A stretch of DNA of 64,000 nt, from positions 1,054,001 through 1,118,000 of the forward strand of contig MU271145.1 of NCBI GenBank assembly GCA_021432605.1, in the 5' to 3' direction. Made by a program: the position numbers and the translations under genes. The stretch comes from Coniochaeta sp. PMI_546. Taxonomy: Eukaryota > Ascomycota > Sordariomycetes > Coniochaetales > Coniochaetaceae. Positions 33,683 through 44,477 of the stretch are shown here, one piece after another. A model generated the notes under the pieces. That model did not search any database and had not been told where the DNA came from. It saw only the letters and a list, made by a program, of their open reading frames with translations. Position 1 is the first letter of the stretch. Every line of letters begins with the position of its first letter.

Positions 33683-36612
33683 ATGGCGACCACAGGAACT
33701 CCCAACGTCAACAAGCCGACAGACCTCAAGAAGAAGGAGGCTGATGTCAACCGGAAACTGCAAGTTTACGGCATCATCAGCGCCTTCCAGAATGGCAAGG
33801 TTCCTTCGGTACGTTATCTCCAACGTTAACTGTGGCTTTCATCCTGCTGGTAATGGTACTAACTTGTGATATCAGAACGACCAAATCGATGTCGCGCTGA
33901 ACAGCTTCCTCGCCTCCCGAGCTCTCTCAAACCCATCAAACAAGCTCTCTGCCGAGGGTCAAGCACTCGTTGCCGACGCCCGCGAGGTTGTCAAGCAGGC
34001 AAAGCACTTGTTGCTCTCCAAGAACGAGGGTAATCTCCTGCAGGACTTCATCTGGCAGACACAGAACTTCGACCCGAATGCAGTAGGCACGCCTGACGCA
34101 CCCATCGACAAGGGTACTGCCAAGCGCCATGGCGAGCAGGCTCTCGACGGCCTTCGCACTCTGGGTACCTTGTTGATCACCAACGGTCAATTCCGGAAAC
34201 TTCGTAAGTAGTCCATGCCGAGTCATCGCAATCTCCGCCGATGCTAACAGTCTGATCAGTTAAGGATGCCGGCGTTCTATTCCGCGATATGGCTGCCGAC
34301 GCCGCCAGCAATGCCGCCAGCAAGGTCCGGCCTGACGAAGATGCGCTTCGCAACATCGACCGTCCTGCCGAGGACAACACGTGGCATGATGCACCCGACT
34401 TCTCCAAGGAAAACCTGAAGAAGCAGGCCCAGGGAGTCTATGGAGGTAATCCCAAGGAAGACATCAAGCACGCCGCGAACGAAGCTACTGCCACTGCTCA
34501 CCCGAGCGGATCGACTGACCCTAAGGAGGTCGCAAAGATCGCCGCACGCGACCAGCAGCAGGGCGGTTCCTCCGGCGTCGATGCCCGCCAAGGCCTCAGC
34601 GCTGGCGCGAACGTACTGAAGCAGCGTGTTGACGCCAACCTCAACGATGACACGAAGGAGGACGCCCGCCGGAAGAAGGAAGAGTACAAGGCCCGCACCA
34701 AGGAGTACTTCCAGCGGAAGGTACCCGATGAGCGTCGTGACCAGATCATCTGGCGTCTGAAGGTAAGAAAGAATTTCTATGGAGATCCGGATGATGAGCC
34801 GCATGTCGCTAACGGTACTTCCAGAAAATGGTTGTCGAGTGCCAATCGCACCCCGACTATCAGCAGGCCATCACCACCCTGCTAGATCTTGCTGAGGAAT
34901 ACGGCGGCCACGCCAAGAACCTCGGTCAGCAGACGACGGGCACCGTCAAGGAGACGCGATCTGGTTTGGCCCAGGCTGAGGAGGACTTGAAGACACTACT
35001 TGAGCGTTTCGCGAATGGTACTTCGAGCGACGACCTCTGGGATGCCATCAACGTCATCTACTCCGATGCCGACAGGGATCCTGAGCTGAAGGATTGGTTC
35101 AAGGCTATGAACGGCTTTATCCGCCGCTGCTTGAAGGAGAAAGGCTACATCCTGGACGACCAGTCGAACCAGGACTGGAACCGCCTCTACGACCACGGTA
35201 ACTATCTCCTGCGTAACAAGTACCGCGGCCACACGGATCGTATCGTCGACGAGCTCAAGTTCATCGGCGACCAGTTCGACCAGGACCCTCAGAACAAGGC
35301 TTTTGCCGCTTCCCTCGAGAAGCTCTTCAAGGATCTTGGCCAGGACGAGAACGGCAAGCCTACCTTCAAGCCTCATCTGCTCAAGGATCTCAGCGAGGTC
35401 ATCCTCCCCGCCATCTTCGAGAACGTTGCCTATATCCCTGTCCCGCGTATCGAGTACACGGACCCGCAGTTCGATGCGATCATTGAGAACCTTGTGCTCG
35501 AGAGCGACAACTTCATGCCCAACGTGCTGGAAATCGCCAATGAGAACTACCTCCGCTGGGGCCGCAAGAAGATCGCGAACAAGAAGAAGCACGCGGTCGA
35601 GGTCAAGGTCGCTGGCATCCAGATGGACCTCCGTGACGTCAGCTACTATGTCAAGCGCAAGCAGGGCTTCCCCTCCTTGTCTGACACTGGTGTCGCCGAC
35701 ATCATCCTTGCCGGTGATGGCTTCTCGTTCAAGTTGAAGATGTCGACCCCTGATGCTAAGGATCGTCAGAATTTCTTCAAGGTCGACAAGGTCGACGTTG
35801 AGGTCAACAACCTCAACATCAAGTTGAAGAAGTCACACCACAAGCTGCTGTTCGGTCTGTTCAAGCCTATCATGCTCAAGGTCATCCGCCCTGCTCTGCA
35901 GAAGGCCGTGGAGAAGGCCATCCGCGACAAGATCAACGAGTTGGATGGTCTGCTCTACCAGGTCAAGCTGGAGGCCGACCGTGCCGCGGATGAGGTGGCC
36001 AACGACCCATCGCAGGCGCAGAACATCTACAGCCGCTATGTCAGCGCTGCCCAGAACAAGTTCCTGCAGAAGAAGAAGAAGGCTGAGGCTATCGCCGCTG
36101 ACAAGAAGGTCAACTACGCTATCACCAAGGAGGATAGCATGTTCAAGAACATCCACCTACCAGGTGGAATCAGCTCCAAGGCTACCGAGTACAAGGAGCT
36201 GGCCCGCAAGGGCGATAGATGGGAGAGCCCTGTCTTCTCCATTGGATCTGCACCGCGCAGCACTGACATCCCCGCTGCTCCCAAGGTCACCCGCAAGCCT
36301 CACCGCACTGCCGAGCCTAACAACGTGCAGGAGCAGTCTGGCTTCAGTGAGAACAACTACCGCTCCGGCTACAGCGGTAACCAGTCCGACTACTACAACA
36401 GCAGCAACCAGGGTGTGAGTGGCAGTTCGGCCCTCGCTGGACACCAGGCCACCAACAGCGGCTTCAACCCGTACCCCAACGGCGCAACCGGTGCCAGCGG
36501 CAACGGCTACAACACGGCCAACCCTGCCGACTATAACAAGGTTAGCCAGGGCATCAACCCTAACACCACCCACCCGGCTGGTGCCACCACCACCACCGCT
36601 CCTTACTCTTAG
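33683..36612 (+). CDS. HAM1-like protein (HAM1_N / BPI-like HAM1_C)
   Basis: Four exons, 33683-33808, 33876-34203, 34260-34762 and 34825-36612, give 914 residues. Introns are 67, 56 and 62 nt. The protein starts MATTGTPNVNKPTDLKKKE and is largely helical and hydrophilic, with no signal peptide or membrane segment. The order of blocks fits the fungal HAM1-like family: an N-terminal HAM1_N region (SNPSNKLSAEGQALVADARE, FIWQTQNFD, LLITNGQFRKL), a long helical middle (LRNKYRGHTDRIVDELKFIGDQF) and a HAM1_C segment related to lipid-binding BPI-type folds (YVKRKQGFPSLSDTGVADIIL, KLLFGLFKPIMLKVIRPALQKAV). The last 120 residues are low complexity, rich in Asn, Gly, Ser and Tyr. Function is not established; lipid binding is a family-level suggestion. 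Confidence 0.87.
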
Positions 36613-37424
36613 GGGGAGGATGAAGTGATTTTTGAGGTTGATCGCAGTGGAGGAGGTAATAACAAGCAGGGCTGATAGTGATTGATTGTGATTGGTCCGG
36701 GAGGACGAAGGCAAATACGGATTTTATACCCAAGGTTGAGTGAGACGAGAGTTGTCGCGATGATGCGGTGGAGGTGATACCAAAAAAACAACGACGCACA
36801 CGGGGTGCGACATGGAAACAAGGGCATTAGTCGGACGTGTTTTAATACTTTGCGATGGCTTTCACGATTCCCTTTTGTACGTAACGACAGTAATAATACT
36901 AGTCTATTCACGTTAACCTGAGTAATCATTTGATGATTGTGAAGCTCTCCCTCCAGTCTGCTACTGTTTGATGCATGAAGCTTTTCCAATTGACGGGAGA
37001 ATTGACGGGAGATATCGTGAACGTTGAGAGATAGGGCATCCTTTCAAGTGGAAGAAGCTTAGTCATCAACATTCCGGTGCCTGTGAGCCAATGATCTCCA
37101 GGCAGCAACCTCAAGTTGGCAGTCACGATGCAACTCATGGTTGTCATGGTTGTCATCGTTCTCATCCTGTGAATCTCGTCTCATAAACGTACATGTATAC
37201 CTTACATACCTATCACTGTTCACCATCATCCATCCGTTATCCGTGTAACTTATGGGATTGAAGTAATGCATCTGCCGAACTGCACTGCTCTTCATCTCAT
37301 GTCAGGCATTGACCAGCTGATCTCATCAATTACCACATGATCGTAAACAACGAGGGGAACCTTACTCAACTAGCTTAATCAACAAAATAAAGAAAAAAAA
37401 AGAAAAAAAAGAAATAAGTAAAAA
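36613..37424. other. Intergenic region with A-rich leader of lig4
   Basis: 3' flank of the HAM1-like gene and promoter of lig4. The last 44 bases before the lig4 start are almost pure A and G (37381-37424). No other element is visible. Confidence 0.55.
37381..37424 (+). repeat. A-rich tract abutting the lig4 start codon
   Basis: Runs of A interrupted by single G, T or C bases extend directly to the ATG. An A-rich context just before a start codon is common in well-translated fungal leaders. Confidence 0.7.
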
Positions 37425-40400
37425 ATGAGCCAACTCAACCGGCCCAGATCCCCCACCGAGGAGGCAAGGGAAGAAGACGAGCAGCAGTACGGCAGCGGCC
37501 CTCTCTCCCTACAAGAACTCGAAGAAAAGTACGTGTTGCCTCTCTACCTCTCCCTCTCTCACCTCCCACAACCTCTCACTCACAAAAAACCATCAGATAC
37601 CCAAACCGTCCCCGCAACCACTCCAAGACGCTACCCTTCTCCGAGCTGTTCCGGAGCCTCTTCAACCCCCTCAACGAAAACAAGAAACAGCCCGCCGGCG
37701 CCGCCGGCCGGCCCATCCCGCGCTCCAAGCTCGGCCCGCACGGCCAGTCCAAGGCCTCGCCCCACGAGCAGCGCCGGCAGATCATCGAGCGCTTCGTGAG
37801 CCGGTGGCGGGCCGAGGTGGGCGACGACTTCTACCCGGCCCTGAGGCTGATCCTGCCCGACAAGGACCGCGACAGGGGCGTCTACGGCCTCAAGGAGAAC
37901 ACCGTCGGCAAGCTGCTGGTGAAGCTCATGAAGATCGACCGCAACAGCGAGGACGGCTACGCCCTGCTGCACTGGAAGCTGCCCGGGAACACGGCCGCGG
38001 CCCGCATGGCGGGGGACTTTGCGGGGAGGTGCTTCGAGGTGCTGGGCAAGAGGGCCATGAGGGCCGAGCCGGGGGATATGTCTGTCGGGGAGGTCAATGT
38101 GTGGCTGGACAGGCTGGCTGCCGCGAGCGGCGAGGCGGAGCAGCTGCCGATCATGGAGGAGTTTTACCGACGGATGAACGCGGAGGAGATGATGTGGTTG
38201 ATCCGGATCATACTCAAGCAGATGAAGGTCGGGGCGACGGAGAGGACGTTCCTGGACCTGTGGCATCCGGACGGGGAGGCGCTGTTTAGCGTCTCGAGCA
38301 GCCTGAGGCGGGTGTGCTGGGAGCTGTACGACCCGGGCCTGAGGCTGGAGGGGGAGGAGACCGGGGTCACGCTCATGCAGTGCTTCCAGCCGCAGCTGGC
38401 GCAGTTCCAGATGAATGCCAGCTTCCAGCGGATGGTGGAGTACCTGCGGGTGACGGACGAGGACCCGGAGTTCTGGATCGAGGAGAAGCTGGACGGGGAG
38501 AGGATGCAGATGCACATGGTCGAGGACGAGGCGGTGGCGGGCGGCAGGAGGTTCTGCTGGTGGAGCAGGAAGGCCAAGGACTACACTTATCTGTACGGGG
38601 ACGGGTTCGAGGACGACAACTCGGCGCTGACGAGGCACTTGAGGGGGGCGTTTGCGGAGGGGGTCAGGAATTGTATCTTGGACGGGGAGATGATCACCTG
38701 GGACCCGGACACGGACAAGATCGTGGCGTTTGGCACGCTCAAGACGGCGGCGCTGTCGGAGCAGAAGAATCCGTTCAATCAGAAGGGGCCGAGGCCGCTG
38801 TACAGGGTTTTTGATATCTTGTATCTGAACGACCAGCCGCTTACGCGGTACACGTTGAGGGACCGACATCGGGCCCTGGAGAAGGCGGTGCTCGGGGTGC
38901 CGAGGCGGATGGAGATCCACCAGTACGAGGCTGCGACGTCGCACGAGGCGATCGAGCCATTGCTGCGGAAAATTGTGGCGGAGGCGTCCGAGGGGCTGGT
39001 GCTGAAGAATCCGAGGTCGATGTACCGGCTCAACAGCCGCAACGACGACTGGATCAAGGTCAAGCCGGAGTACATGTCTGAGTTTGGCGAGTCGCTGGAC
39101 TGCGTGGTGATCGGCGGGTACTTCGGGTCCGGCCGCCGCGGCGGGACGCTGTCGAGCTTCCTCTGCGGACTGCGGGTGAGCGAGAACTATGTCAAGGCCG
39201 GCGCGAACCCGGAGAAGTGCCTGAGCTTCTTCAAGGTCGGGGGCGGCTTCAAGGCGGAGGATTACGCCGAGATACGACACCACACGGAGGGGAAGTGGAT
39301 CGACTGGGATGCGTCGAAGCCGCCTTCTCAGTATATCGAGCTCGGCGGCGGGGAGAAGCTGCAGTACGAGAGGCCCGATGTGTGGATCCGGCCCAAGGAC
39401 TCGGTTGTGATCTCGGCCAAGGCTGCTGAGATCACCCCCTCGGACCAGTTCGCCATGGGGTGGACACTGCGGTTCCCGAGGTTCCGGCGGCTGCGGCTCG
39501 ACAGGGCCTGGGATTCAGCCCTCGATGTGGACGGGTTCGATCAGCTGCGGAACAGGGTCGATCAGGAGCTCAAGGAGCGGAAGGAGATGAATGTGGAGAA
39601 CCGGAGGAGGAAGCCGACGAAGCGCGCGAAGAGGGAGCTGGTGATCGCGGGCGCCGACCCGGGCCTGGCGCCGGCCAGGCTGGACGTGCGGAGGCCCAAG
39701 ACGAGGATCTTCGACGGCATGGAGTTTTGCGTCTTGTCCGAGAGCCTGAAGCCGGTCAAGAAGAGCAAGGCGCAGCTCGAGGCGCTCATCAAGGAGAACG
39801 GCGGGCAGATCAGCCAGCGGCCCGACAGGTCGGGCGGGATGATCATCGTTGCTGATAAGAAGGTGGTCAAGGTGGCTAGTCTGCTCAAGGAGGCTGGCGG
39901 GGCGGACGTTGTCAGGCCCAAGTGGGTGTTTGACTGTCTGGCGCAGCTGAAAACGCTGGGCGGTAACGAGCGCTACCTCTTGCCGTTTGAGGAGGCGCAT
40001 CTGTTCACTGCTACTGAAGCGACCAGAGAGCGGGCAGCCAAGAACTCGGATCAGTTTGGTGATAGCTACGCCAGAGATGTCGATGTAGACGAGCTCGCTG
40101 AGATTCTCAAGGGGATGCCGAAGTCCGAGGATCGTGGCGAGGATGGATTTGATGCGGACGAGTTCTTGGACCAGCTGGAAGAGCATGGACATTCGGTTGG
40201 GGGCACGAAAGGGACGATATGGCGGCGGTGTCGGGTCCACTTCGCTCTGGGCGAGGGTGTGTCTGAGCTCCGGACACTGAGGCTCGAACACTATATCCGC
40301 TTCGGAGGTGGCCATGTGGTCGATGACATGGACGATAAGAAGATCACGCAGGTTGTCGTTGTTGCTGCAGACAGCAAATCCCAGAGAGCATTGGCTGCCG

Positions 40401-40519
40401 ACGTGCGCTCTCGGGTTAGTGCGCGGAGACAGGTGCCGAGGATTGTCACCAGCAAATGGGTCGAGGACTGCTGGAAGGAGAGCACGCTTGTTGATGAGGA
40501 GCCTTATGCTCCCAGTTGA
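37425..40519 (+). CDS. lig4: DNA ligase IV (non-homologous end joining)
   Basis: ATP-dependent ligase that seals double-strand breaks with XRCC4/LIF1 in the nucleus. Exons 37425-37528 and 37597-40519 give 1008 residues. The 68-nt intron rejoins QELEEK to YPNRPRN. Order of parts: N-terminal DNA-binding domain (LFRSLFNPLNEN, KENTVGKLLVKLMKI), then the nucleotidyltransferase core with EEKLDGERMQ (adenylated Lys332) and SEGLVLKNPRSMY. The OB-fold follows (ESLDCVVIGGYFGSGRRGG, WTLRFPRFRRLR). BRCT1 lies at about residues 700-800 (FCVLSESL, PKWVFDCL) and BRCT2 at about 905-1008 (VTSKWVEDCW). Length matches fungal Lig4 rather than Lig1 or Lig3. Codon use is strongly GC3-biased, which produces long spurious antisense frames. 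Confidence 0.97.
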
Positions 40520-40770
40520 GAGCGGCGAGTTGATGCTTTCAAGCAAGAGCATGTTCATGATACTAGGTATCTATTGTAGCGGCTAGCTCTGGGAGTCTGT
40601 GAGCTTGAATTGAGTATCCGGCAGCATTGTTGTCTGTCTATCAACGGGCTTCTATGCCATTCACCGTGATGACCAAACAATTCCGCCTGCCTTGTCTAGC
40701 ACCAAGCGCAGGTCTTGCGCCCTGGTATCATTACTCGTCTCATGTAACTTCATGCCCCAGTTTCTAACGT

Positions 40771-41506
40771 CTACTTCCCAATAGTCAAGAACAACCGATC
40801 ACCCACATCCCCCAACCCGGGCTTCAGCATCCCCCGATCAGTGAGCTCCTCGTCCACGCCGGCAATCCAGATCTCGACGCCATCGGCCCATTCGTGCGCG
40901 GCCCGGCGCACACCCGCCGCCGCGCCCACCACGGACAAGACGATGACTCGCCTTGCGCCCCACTCGCGCAGGGTCTGGATGGCGGCGGCGCAGGTACCGC
41001 CGGTGGCGATGACGGGATCCAAGATGATGGCGAGGGACGAGCCGGGCTCGCCCTGGTGGTTGGGCAGGTTGTTGTAGTACTCGACTGGCTCGAGGGTGGT
41101 GGGCTCGCGGAAGAGGCCGAGGTGGTGCACGGGGACCGGGGTGGGGAGGAGGGTCTGCAGGGCCTCGACCATGGCCAGGCCGGAACGGAGGATGGGGACC
41201 AGGGAGATTGTCTCCGGGGCTATGGTTGTTGTTGTGTAGGTGTAACCCAGCGGTGTCTCGTCCTAGAGTCCCTCCTGCATTAGAAACGCGGATAAGCGGT
41301 CTGGGGAAAAGGGTCAAGTCACAAACCTCGGGACCGGCCACGGTGGAGATCTTAGATGCCAGGGCCTCGATGCCGAGTACGAGTGAGATCTCGTGGACGA
41401 GCGCTTTTACTTCCTTTGCGTTCGTGTTCTTCGACCGTAGCTGGCTGAGCTTGGCGACGAGACATGGGTGGTTGGAGACGTGGACGTTGGACGGTAAGCT
41501 CGACAT
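40771..41506 (-). CDS. fur1: Uracil phosphoribosyltransferase
   Basis: Makes UMP from uracil and PRPP in the pyrimidine salvage pathway, in the cytosol. Exons 41327-41506 and 40771-41262 give 223 residues, the usual UPRT length. The 64-nt intron (TAG acceptor) rejoins TVAGPE to DETPLGYTY. Family features are NHPCLVAKLSQLRSKNT near the start, SLVPILRSGLAMVEAL, and the PRPP-binding loop ILDPVIATGGTCAAAI, followed by the uracil-binding C-terminal part (LKPGLGDVGDRLF). It is convergent with lig4, 251 bp away. A uracil/allantoin-type NCS1 permease lies 6 kb downstream in the window and could feed the same substrate. Confidence 0.95.
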
Positions 41507-42348
41507 TGTGAGAGCGATAGGGAATCTAGGCCCTGTATACTGGTAACACAGGGTAGAGTAGTTACAGGGAGATGCGATCACTTGTCTTTAGGAAGTGGCT
41601 CTTCTACCAGGTTTGAGACGCTGTGAATCTAGGACGCAAAGCGTGAGAATAATATGTGTTTTATGTTCCCCAGTCTATGAATGATTAATCTGAGGTGAGC
41701 CCAAGCTATCATATATGGAATGGAAGGGCAGGAAGGGGCAGGAAGGGGCAGGAGGAGCTGGTTATGGCGGGGAAGCATCCCGGCCAATGCACCGATAAGA
41801 CAAACAGTTAGGCATCGATAAGCGATAGTCGGGACTGCACCTGCCGTTAGTGCCCGCTGTTTCCCCCTGCGTCTCTGGAATCCGTACGTAATTGGGCGGA
41901 TGCCAGTGTCGGGTGACCCTTTTGTTTTCCCTTGCTGCAATTGAAGAGAAAGGTACCTCACCTAGAGTCTCAGGTAATTGTCGCCGTAAATACACAGAGT
42001 GAGGCAGAGTGAACAGATTATATCTAGAGTCTAAGGTAAGCATTTGTGAAGAAGATAGCTCCTACGTCATCTGTCCACTCCGCATCTGAGCCTTCAGTTA
42101 CCTGGGATTCAATTGAGTGGCATGTCGAGCCCCGTTATTTGCGGCGTGGGAATCGGACGGATATCACGGCACTCTCCGGACCTCCAACCTCAAATTTCAC
42201 ATGAGATCTCACCGTCGGATTGAGCAAACACATCGCAACATGTGCAACAGTCCGAAGTTTGAGGCTGATTGCCCATCGGTACATATAAGACAGCTTAAAG
42301 GCATGCTATAACCAATTTGCCAGCGGAAATTGCCGCAACAAGGACATC
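41507..42348. promoter_or_regulatory. Divergent region of UPRT and fluoride-exporter genes
   Basis: 842 bp between outward-facing starts, containing both promoters and a short 10-bp tandem repeat. No operator is recognised. Confidence 0.45.
41721..41750. repeat. Tandem repeat, unit GGAAGGGGCA
   Basis: Three adjacent copies of a 10-bp purine-rich unit (the first has one fewer G), followed by a partial GGAGGA. It lies about 215 bp upstream of the UPRT start and could be a simple G-rich promoter element. Confidence 0.8.
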
Positions 42349-44091
42349 ATGACACAACAACCGCCAGCGCCAGGAATTGCTCCAGACGGTCTCGCACAAG
42401 AACCCTCTCCGACCTCCGAAAATCAGGTCGAATCGGACCGCCATGCCACACAGCAACTACAGCGCGGCACCTCTCACCGCTCGCGCGTGAGCAGGAACGA
42501 GCGAAGGGCTTCCACGACGTCGCAAGTCGACTACGATCTTCCCGGCGGGTACGCGGACCTCGACGACCAGCCCCCTGTCCAGAACCCAGATGACGACGAG
42601 CTCGTCCGCCGGCAGACGACAGGGCGTCCGGATTCCGCAGGAGATAATGTAATCTCGAGGACCCTGTCCTCGACATCCTCAACTCGGCAGGCGCGTCTTG
42701 CTCGTCGGCGCTCCTCCGCTGCGCAGGTCGACTACGATGTCCCGGACCTGTACGCAAACCTGGACGAGGTGGCCGCCGGCTCGCCCGTGCAGAATCCGGA
42801 AGAGGAGCCCGTGTATCGCCATCAGAGCCTGGAAGAAGTGCGTAGTCAGGACGCACAGGACCGGCGGCGCAGGAGCCGAGCGGAGAGCAAAGAGCCAAGT
42901 TTTGGTGGTAGAGTACCGGGAATTCCAGACGCCAGGACCCGCGCAGAGGATAGCAGCGCGTTCAAGGTCTCCCGATTGGCGACACAGCTCTACACCATAT
43001 CATACCTCATCTTCTTCTCCATCCTCGGCACCTTGGCTCGATTGGGGTTGCAAGCATTGACCTACTACCCCGGGGCACCTGTCATTTTCTCCTCCATATG
43101 GCCCAATTTCACCGGTAGCTTGATCATAGGATTCCTAGCGGAGGACAGGATGCTCTTCAGCCACGAATGGGGCGTGCCCATGTACGCGGCGGAAGTCAGG
43201 AAGGCCAGGGAGCAAAACGGCAAAGAGGAGGAGAGCGGCGGATCGGCCTCGGACTCCCCCGCGGCCGCTAACCTGGCGGCGGCGAAGAAGGCCTACGCTG
43301 CGACCAAGAAGACCATACCGCTTTACATCGGCCTAGCGACTGGGTTCTGCGGCTCGTTCACGTCCTTCTCATCTTTTATCCGGGATGTTTTTCTGGCATT
43401 GTCGAATGACCTTGCCACTCCCGATACAGCGGCACCGGTCCCCAGGAATGGGGGCTACTCCTTCATGGCGCTCGTCGCAGTGATCCTGCTCACTGTATCC
43501 ATGTCTCTGTCGGGCCTATTCATCGGGGCGCACCTCGCCATCGCCACCGAGCCGCTGGTGCCGGCGCTGCCCTTCCTCTTCATGCGCAAGTTCCTGGACC
43601 GGTGTGCCGTTGTCCTCGGATGGGGCTGCTGGCTCGGCGCTGTCTTACTCTCGGCGCTGCCACCGGATCGCGACGACCCGGGGCCAGAGACCTGGCGTGG
43701 ACGCGCTACGTTTGCGTTGGTTTTCGCGCCCCTGGGGTGTCTGGCCCGGTTCTACGCTTCGCTTTATCTCAACGGCAAGATCGCGTCGTTTCCCCTGGGA
43801 ACCTTTGCAGTTAATGTCTCCGGCTCGATTGTCCTTGCTATGGCTTGGACTCTTGCCCATGTCCCTCTCGGAGGCGTTGTGGGATGCCAGGTGCTGCAGG
43901 GGATTGAGGATGGTTTCTGCGGTTGTCTGACCACCGTTTCTACCTGGGTGGCTGAGCTTTCATCACTGAGGAGGAGACACGCTTATGTATATGGTTGTGC
44001 GAGCGTCATTGTCTCGCTGGCGTTCATGGTGGCAATCATGGGCGGTCTGCGGTGGAGCGACGGGTTTGCTGAGCTCAGATGTTTACACTGA
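42349..44091 (+). CDS. fex1: FEX-type fluoride export channel (CrcB domains)
   Basis: Plasma-membrane fluoride exporter that protects cells from environmental fluoride. It is a single exon of 580 residues, and the frame begins at the ATG in CATCATGAC. Residues 1-205 are a hydrophilic, presumably cytosolic tail. Two fused CrcB-like halves follow. The first has LIFFSILGTLARLG, NFTGSLIIGFL and GFCGSFTSFSSF. The second has FAPLGCLARFYAS, TFAVNVSGSIV and GFCGCLTTVSTW. The two-domain fusion is the eukaryotic arrangement; bacteria use dimers. The tail carries two copies of a 35-residue unit built on QVDYD-P--YA-LD and PVQNP-, at residues about 58-93 and 125-160. The transport role is well supported by the CrcB motifs; the tail's role is unknown. 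Confidence 0.93.
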   Translation: MTQQPPAPGIAPDGLAQEPSPTSENQVESDRHATQQLQRGTSHRSRVSRNERRASTTSQVDYDLPGGYADLDDQPPVQNPDDDELVRRQTTGRPDSAGDNVISRTLSSTSSTRQARLARRRSSAAQVDYDVPDLYANLDEVAAGSPVQNPEEEPVYRHQSLEEVRSQDAQDRRRRSRAESKEPSFGGRVPGIPDARTRAEDSSAFKVSRLATQLYTISYLIFFSILGTLARLGLQALTYYPGAPVIFSSIWPNFTGSLIIGFLAEDRMLFSHEWGVPMYAAEVRKAREQNGKEEESGGSASDSPAAANLAAAKKAYAATKKTIPLYIGLATGFCGSFTSFSSFIRDVFLALSNDLATPDTAAPVPRNGGYSFMALVAVILLTVSMSLSGLFIGAHLAIATEPLVPALPFLFMRKFLDRCAVVLGWGCWLGAVLLSALPPDRDDPGPETWRGRATFALVFAPLGCLARFYASLYLNGKIASFPLGTFAVNVSGSIVLAMAWTLAHVPLGGVVGCQVLQGIEDGFCGCLTTVSTWVAELSSLRRRHAYVYGCASVIVSLAFMVAIMGGLRWSDGFAELRCLH

Positions 44092-44388
44092 ACACCGCTC
44101 GATATAATTAGCCATGGGTCTTGATCCGTCTTGATAGATGTAACTAAACATCCAGAGACCTGGGTTTGATCTGACATATCTGTAAGCATTGGCTCTGTTA
44201 TACCTCTGTACATACCATCTAGAGAAGTGAAGCGACACTCGTCCATCTTGCTTGTTCCTGACTCTGCCCCTTTGCTTCGTACATACCAAGACTCATAGAC
44301 TCAATAGACTCATAATACGCTGGCTCCACCAAGCGACAGGCTGGCCAGTAACACATTCAAGGTAATAACATGAAATTCTTACGTAACA

Positions 44389-44477
44389 GCCCGTTTGGCG
44401 TAGTGGTAGCGCGTGTCACTTGTATCTTTCTCAAGTCTGCGATGACAAGGTCGCTCGTTCGATCCGGGCAATGGGCA
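44389..44477 (+). tRNA. tRNA-Thr (anticodon UGU) with a 17-nt intron
   Basis: A full cloverleaf can be folded. A 7-bp acceptor stem pairs GCCCGTT with AATGGGC. The D stem is GCG/CGC. The anticodon stem TGTCA pairs with TGACA. The 5-bp T stem GCTCG/CGGGC carries the loop TTCGATC. The discriminator base is A. The anticodon TGT lies at 44421-44423, and a 17-nt intron (44425-44441) sits one base 3' of it, the canonical place. The A box (44396-44406) and the B box (44457-44465) match the Pol III consensus. It decodes ACA and, by wobble, ACG. Confidence 0.95.

Noticed and set aside
13600-41960. Recurring GGTACCT motifs in intergenic DNA
   Set aside because: I found about eight in the window, including two inside genes, which is close to the number expected by chance for a 7-mer on two strands.
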